A program made the position numbers and the translations under genes. The notes beneath the pieces were generated by a model. That model ran no database searches, was not told the DNA's origin, and saw nothing but the letters and a program-made list of their open reading frames with translations. From an uncultured Lachnospiraceae bacterium (lineage in GTDB: Bacteria; Bacillota_A; Clostridia; Lachnospirales; Lachnospiraceae), in contig CANOBT010000070.1 in NCBI GenBank assembly GCA_947564305.1, forward strand, positions 1 to 29,329: 29,329 bases of DNA, in the 5' to 3' direction. Of the stretch, positions 26,147-29,329 are shown piece by piece (within the stretch, counting starts at the first letter, position 1; every line of letters starts with the position of its first letter).

Positions 26147-27433
26147 TCATTCATCTGTTTCTATAAATTCAAATTCGATGTTTTCTTCATCCACAGCAGC
26201 AGACTCAGAATAACTCCCATCATTTCCCTCTGTGATTTCCTCCGGATAGCTCCCCTCATCTACAGCTTCTTCAGGATATCCTTCCTCATACTCTTCATAA
26301 GCACCTGTATCCTCAAAATCCTGCTCATATTCGTCCACGTAGCCATCTTCATCCATCATTTCCATCTGCTCCATGTAGTCCTCTGGCAGTTCTCCTGACT
26401 CAATTGCCTGTGTCTCACTCTTTATGTCAATCTTATATCCTGTCAGTCTTGCCGCCAGTCTGGCATTCTGTCCCTCTTTGCCGATTGCCAGGGAAAGCTG
26501 GTAATCCGGTACGATTACACTTGCCGATTTTTCATCCGGGTCTGCCATAACGGAAATGACCTTTGCCGGACTCAGCGCATTCTCTATCAGCAGTGCCGGA
26601 TTGTCACTCCAGTTAATAATATCAATTTTTTCCCCTCTAAGCTCATTCACAACCGCGTTCACTCTGGTGCCATTCAGTCCGACACATGCACCGACCGGAT
26701 CTACATTCTCATCATTGGACCAGACAGCCATCTTTGTACGGGAGCCCGCCTCCCTGGCAATGCTCTTGATCTCGACTGTTCCGTCCTTTACCTCGGCCAC
26801 CTCAGCCTCGAACAGACGTTTCACCAATTCAGGATGGGTACGTGATACCAGGATTTTCGGTCCTTTAGGTGTGTTCTTAACTTCCACAATATAAAGCTTA
26901 ATCCGTTCCGTAGGCTGGAATACTTCCCCTTTAACCTGCTCATTTTCTGTCAGCATAGCATCTGCTCTTCCCAGGTTAATGCTGACATTCCTTCCCACAT
27001 ATCTCTGTACGATTCCTGTCACAATGTCTCGTTCTTTCTCAAAATACTGGTCAAATACGACCTTCCGCTCTTCTTCACGAATTTTCTGCAAAATCAGATT
27101 CTTAGCATTCTGTGTCGCAATCCTTCCAAATGATTTAGATTCTACCCGAATCTGTGCAACATCTCCCAACTGCAGCGAAGAATCTATCTGCTCAGCATCC
27201 TCCAGACTGATTTCTAATGCCGGATCCATCACTTCTTCTACCACTTCCTTTTCCGCAAATACAGAATAATCACAGGTTTCCCTGTTCATGATCACCTTGA
27301 TATTATCGGAAGTTCCAAAATGGTTCTTGCATGCACTGATCAGAGAATTTTCAATGGCATCCATCATGGTTTCCTTGCTGATGTTCTTTTCTTGTTCAAG
27401 TATTGTCAACGCTTCCAGTAACTCTGTGTTCAT
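26147..27433 (-). CDS. nusA: Transcription termination/antitermination factor NusA
   Basis: Binds RNA polymerase and nascent RNA to modulate pausing, termination and antitermination. It is 428 residues. It has an N-terminal RNAP-binding domain (about 1-125), an S1 domain (about 134-198), KH1 (with [18 protein letters not shown], 245-262) and KH2 (with [16 protein letters not shown], 315-330). The last 75 residues (about 352-428) are a Glu/Asp/Tyr-rich acidic tail, longer than in the compact Bacillus protein. The start ATG at 27433 follows GGAGGAAGAG. It sits 41 bases after rimP, in the standard operon. Confidence 0.97.
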   Translation of the reverse strand: MNTELLEALTILEQEKNISKETMMDAIENSLISACKNHFGTSDNIKVIMNRETCDYSVFAEKEVVEEVMDPALEISLEDAEQIDSSLQLGDVAQIRVESKSFGRIATQNAKNLILQKIREEERKVVFDQYFEKERDIVTGIVQRYVGRNVSINLGRADAMLTENEQVKGEVFQPTERIKLYIVEVKNTPKGPKILVSRTHPELVKRLFEAEVAEVKDGTVEIKSIAREAGSRTKMAVWSNDENVDPVGACVGLNGTRVNAVVNELRGEKIDIINWSDNPALLIENALSPAKVISVMADPDEKSASVIVPDYQLSLAIGKEGQNARLAARLTGYKIDIKSETQAIESGELPEDYMEQMEMMDEDGYVDEYEQDFEDTGAYEEYEEGYPEEAVDEGSYPEEITEGNDGSYSESAAVDEENIEFEFIETDE

Positions 27434-27474
27434 TTTCTTCTCTTCCTCCTAAATCAAATTTCTTTCATCTGGTT

Positions 27475-27942
27475 TCAGAAATCCAACGCCAGACGGATCA
27501 ATGCGATGTCACTTCTCTGAAATACCTGCTCGGCATCATCCTCATAGGCAATCGTTACCGTATCCTTGTCAAATGCTTTCAATATCCCGGCAAACTCTTT
27601 CTGGCGGTCAACAGCCCGATAAGTGCGGATTTCCACTTCTTCCCCCAAGCTTCTCTGAAAATCTTTCTCTTTCTTCAATGGTCTGCCGAGCCCCGGAGAG
27701 CTGACTTCAAATATATAAGTATCTTCGATATAATCCTTCTCATCCAGAATATCCGAGAACTTTCGGCTGACTGCTTCACAGTCATCCACCGTAATCCCCC
27801 CCGGCTTGTCAATGTAAGCCCGCAGATACCAACTCCCAGCTTCCTTTACATATTCTACATCCACCAGTTCAAAACCAAATCCTGTCACAACCGGCTCTAA
27901 AAGCTCTTCCGTCTTTTTTTCATAGTCCTCTCGTCTCGACAC
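27475..27942 (-). CDS. rimP: Ribosome maturation factor RimP
   Basis: Assists 30S subunit assembly. It is 155 residues. Conserved RimP parts are ELVDVEYVKEAGSWYLRAYID, GITVDDCEAVSR and FEVSSPGLGRPLKKEKDF. The start is GTG at 27942, with AAAGGAAG upstream; no ATG lies nearby in frame. It is the first gene of the nusA-infB operon, about 100 bases after a clear promoter. Confidence 0.96.
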   Translation of the reverse strand: MSRREDYEKKTEELLEPVVTGFGFELVDVEYVKEAGSWYLRAYIDKPGGITVDDCEAVSRKFSDILDEKDYIEDTYIFEVSSPGLGRPLKKEKDFQRSLGEEVEIRTYRAVDRQKEFAGILKAFDKDTVTIAYEDDAEQVFQRSDIALIRLALDF

Positions 27943-27988
27943 GTTATACTTCCTTTCATTCTATCCAAAAATCTTTTACACCAACAAA

Positions 27989-28015
27989 GAAGAGTGAACT
28001 TTTTGTTCACTCTTC
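27989..28015 (-). other. Leader hairpin of the rimP-nusA-infB operon
   Basis: GAAGAGTGAAC (27989-27999) and GTTCACTCTTC (28005-28015) form a perfect 11-pair stem with a five-base loop, between the promoter and rimP. On the minus strand it is followed by TTTGTTGG, a poor T tract, so it could be a weak attenuator or a stabilising hairpin. Confidence 0.6.
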
Positions 28016-28043
28016 CGCCGGGTTCCTTATGTAACTGTTGTCA

Positions 28044-28072
28044 AGTATACCACCATTTCCCAGTAAAATCAA
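28044..28072 (-). promoter_or_regulatory. Promoter of the rimP-nusA-infB operon
   Basis: On the minus strand TTGATT (28067-28072), a 17-base spacer and TATACT (28044-28049), about 100 bases before the rimP start. Just upstream is a tandem duplication of a TCTGAACAAAAAG-like 13-mer (about 28086-28112) of unknown meaning. Confidence 0.8.
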
Positions 28073-28128
28073 CTGTTTTCTCAAATCTGAACAAAAAGTC
28101 TGAACAAAAAGACTCTTGAATTTGCTTA

Positions 28129-28223
28129 TGTGGCGTGTTATGGCAGCAAAAAGGGAAGCCAAAGAAGCGGCCTACCCTCCGAATAAGTTTTAGCTTAATA
28201 CATTACAGAGTTGGTCGTCACTA
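28129..28223 (-). repeat. Direct repeat copy 1 (toxin 3'-UTR-like element, decayed)
   Basis: A 95-base element about 88 % identical by eye to 29201-29295, with an identical core of roughly 50 bases beginning at the AAAGGGAAGCC segment. On the minus strand it holds a terminator-like hairpin (GGGTAGGCC with GGCTTCCC, 28153-28177, then five T). The hairpin that is intact in copy 2 (AACGC/GCGTT) is broken here. It lies between the truncated DUF4062 fragment and the rimP promoter. Confidence 0.85.
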
Positions 28224-28247
28224 ATTTGTGTTTACGGGCTTTGCGGC

Positions 28248-28397
28248 TTAGCTCCGACTATTCAAACTCTTTTTCCAGTTCGTTCTAAGTCCTATGCCCA
28301 AAGTATCTATAAACTGCTGATTAAAATTTTCAATCACTTCTTCCACATCTACGGGACACGATATTAGCATATCATACATTTTTACATTATTTGCCAT
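28248..28397 (-). pseudogene. Truncated DUF4062-like gene (N-terminal fragment)
   Basis: An open reading frame of 49 codons that begins MANNVKMYDMLISCPVDVEE and continues ENFNQQFIDTLGIGLRT before ending in NSRS and a TAA. The pattern (LISCP, then a helix and DTLGI-IRT) is that of the start of DUF4062-type proteins, from memory, which are normally several hundred residues long. Homology stops near residue 45 and the stop codon lies at the edge of the repeat, so the gene has been cut off. Its start codon lies inside the 3' end of the preceding remnant. Confidence 0.55.
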
Positions 28398-28531
28398 ACA
28401 AAGATTACCTCACAAAGTTCTACAAGCGTCTTTAATTTCCAATCAATCTTTTTCTTTTCAAAAAAGCTTCTATTATCTTTTGGTATTAAAATCCCCTTGC
28501 CACTTTTCTTATCATAATTTGTTTTTTCAAT
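28382..28531 (-). pseudogene. 3' fragment of an unidentified gene overlapping the DUF4062 start
   Basis: An open frame of 49 codons without a start, ending in WKLKTLVELCEVIFVWQIM and a TAA that lies 13 bases inside the DUF4062 fragment. The overlap (ATGGCAAATAATGTAA) is the kind seen between coupled genes, so this is probably the tail of the gene that once preceded the DUF4062 gene. An in-frame TGA sits just upstream. I do not recognise the family. Confidence 0.4.
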
Positions 28532-28553
28532 TCACTACACAGTGTGTAGCAAA

Positions 28554-28850
28554 TTATTCCTGTTCATTTTTATTATACATCAATTGATTACGTTCCAATT
28601 CGTTTCGTAGTTCTTCCACTGTTGGCAGCACAGTCATATATTTTGACGCAAATATCTATTCACTTTCATTTAAAACAGAATATTTTACCATTGTCTCATC
28701 TTTATCTGTACAGAATATAATCCCAATAGTCGGATTATCATCTGACTGTCTTTTTAAGTCATCAAACATCCTGATATACATGTCCATCTGTCCAATGTCC
28801 TGATGCGTCAGCTTATGCGTTTTCAAATCTATCAAGACTAATTTTAAGAA
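28554..28850 (-). pseudogene. C-terminal remnant of a YhcG/DUF1016-type PD-(D/E)xK nuclease gene
   Basis: The minus strand reads LVLIDLKTHKLTHQDIGQMD, MYIRMFDDLKRQSDDNPTIG, IIFCTDKDETMVKYSVLNES and E, then an in-frame TAG (28656-28658), then IFASKYMTVLPTVEELRNEL and a terminal TAA at 28554. This is the C-terminal nuclease half of the DUF1016/YhcG family, in which IDLK is part of the catalytic core. The N-terminal half is missing: similarity ends near 28850, where an opposite-strand endonuclease frame begins. The internal stop and the truncation make it a pseudogene. Confidence 0.75.
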
Positions 28851-28851
28851 T

Positions 28852-29196
28852 ATGTCTGGACAAGATTTTGAAAAATATTGTGCTAGTTTACTATCCTTTA
28901 ACGGACTTTCCTCTATACGCGCAACAAAAGAAAGTGGCGACCAGGGAATTGATATTATCGCATATAAAGGTGACGTAAAATATGGTATTCAGTACAAGCT
29001 ATATTCTAGTAAGGTTGGTAATTCTGCTGTACAAGAAGCCTATTCAGGAAAAGATTTTTATAAATGTCAGGTAGGAGCAGTTCTCACAAATAATTACTTC
29101 ACTGATTCTGCAAAAGAACTGGCTAATGCCCTTGGCGTCATTTTATGGGATGGAAACGATTTGAATAAGCTACAGCAAAAAAATCTATTGAAATAG
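28852..29196 (+). CDS. Mrr-like restriction endonuclease domain protein, probably N-terminally truncated
   Basis: A 114-residue protein with a PD-(D/E)xK nuclease fold of the Mrr catalytic type: FEKYCASLL, ESGDQGIDIIA (D34), then YGIQYKLYS (Q47-x-K49) and AVLTNNYFTDSAKELA. Family members usually carry an N-terminal membrane or coiled-coil part before the MSGQDFE-like segment, so this looks like only the catalytic domain. There is no good ribosome binding site before ATG 28852, and the frame upstream is antisense to the YhcG remnant. It may still fold; expression is doubtful. The hairpin at 29286-29312 with a following T-rich tract could terminate it. Confidence 0.7.
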   Translation: MSGQDFEKYCASLLSFNGLSSIRATKESGDQGIDIIAYKGDVKYGIQYKLYSSKVGNSAVQEAYSGKDFYKCQVGAVLTNNYFTDSAKELANALGVILWDGNDLNKLQQKNLLK

Positions 29197-29200
29197 AAAC

Positions 29201-29295
29201 TGTGACGTGTTATGATATGGGAAAGGGAAGCCAAAGAAGCGGCCTACCCTCCGAATAAGTTTTAGCTTAACGCATTACAGCGTTGGCCGTCACTA
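29201..29295 (-). repeat. Direct repeat copy 2 (toxin 3'-UTR-like element, intact)
   Basis: The second 95-base copy, in the same orientation as 28129-28223. On the minus strand it contains an intact AACGC/GCGTT hairpin and a terminator-like hairpin (GGGTAGGCC with GGCTTCCC, 29225-29249) followed by TTT. This arrangement resembles the 3' untranslated region of small holin-like toxin genes common in Lachnospiraceae (from memory). Confidence 0.85.
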
Positions 29296-29323
29296 TTGGC
29301 AGTAGTGGCGGCTATTTCTTTTT
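29286..29323 (+). terminator. Strong hairpin and T-rich tract at the right edge
   Basis: GCCGTCACTA (29286-29295) pairs with TAGTGGCGGC (29303-29312), ten pairs including one G-U, with a seven-base loop, followed by TATTTCTTTTT on the plus strand. It could end the transcript of the Mrr-like gene or of an RNA antisense to the toxin-like message. Confidence 0.65.
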
Positions 29324-29329
29324 CCCTTT
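29312..29329 (-). CDS. Possible last codons of a holin-like small toxin gene (partial)
   Basis: Only five codons and a stop are visible: K-G-K-K-K then TAG (29312-29314), directly followed by the hairpin and the repeat. Small holin-like toxins typically end in a lysine-rich tail just before such a 3' region. The rest lies outside the window, so this is an inference from position and neighbours. Confidence 0.25.
   Translation of the reverse strand, partial: KGKKK

Noticed and set aside
28129..29295. The repeats as terminal repeats of an insertion sequence or as a CRISPR array
   Set aside because: The two copies are direct, not inverted. No transposase lies between them, and there are only two units about 1 kb apart.

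Overview
The window looks like the chromosome of a low-to-mid GC Gram-positive anaerobe, most likely a Lachnospiraceae (Clostridia) member. The reasons are the rimP-nusA-ylxR-ylxQ-infB-rbfA-nrnA-truB-ribF gene order, the FeoA/FeoA/FeoB iron cassette, strong AGGAGG ribosome binding sites, near-consensus TTGACA/TATAAT promoters and the style of the protein sequences. The genus is not resolved. Nearly all genes lie on the minus strand, so reading from high to low coordinates follows transcription.

Layout by coordinate. 1-2379 (minus): two FeoA-like proteins and the ferrous iron transporter FeoB, which runs off the left edge. A near-consensus promoter lies upstream with a palindrome over its -10 box. 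2625-3728 (plus): a divergent secreted coiled-coil protein with a C-terminal 3D-like domain, ended by a strong terminator. 3860-6115 (minus): polynucleotide phosphorylase behind a leader that can form two mutually exclusive hairpins. 6161-11357 (minus): a probable operon of a membrane-anchored extracytoplasmic protein of unknown function, a SAM methyltransferase, Hsp33 and glutamine-dependent NAD synthetase. 11371-16605 (minus): ilvE with its own promoter, and upstream a DUF/pRiA4b-ORF-3-like gene whose stop codon overlaps the start of ilvB, followed by ilvN. 16653-17204: rpsO with promoter, leader and terminator. 17213-28072 (minus): a Na/phosphate cotransporter-PhoU fusion at the tail of the translation/RNA-maturation operon, which starts at a promoter near 28044-28072.

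The right end (about 28129-29329) has a different character. Two copies of a 95-bp direct repeat (about 88 % identical by eye) flank about 1 kb of gene debris: a truncated DUF4062-like start, the 3' end of the gene that overlapped it, a C-terminal fragment of a YhcG/DUF1016-type PD-(D/E)xK nuclease with an internal stop, and, back to back with it on the other strand, an Mrr-like restriction endonuclease domain missing its N-terminal part. The repeats resemble the 3' untranslated region of small holin-like (type I) toxin genes. The last codons of such a gene may be visible at the right edge. This is a degraded defence-gene island next to a core operon.

Functionally, the core genes supply translation initiation (IF2, RimP, RbfA, S15, TruB), transcription elongation (NusA), RNA and nanoRNA turnover (PNPase, NrnA), cofactors (RibF, NadE), branched-chain amino acids (IlvB, IlvN, IlvE), and iron and phosphate uptake. 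The places most worth a second look are the pnp leader, the DUF/pRiA4b-ilvB coupling, the feo operator, the unknown membrane protein and the repeat-bounded remnant island.
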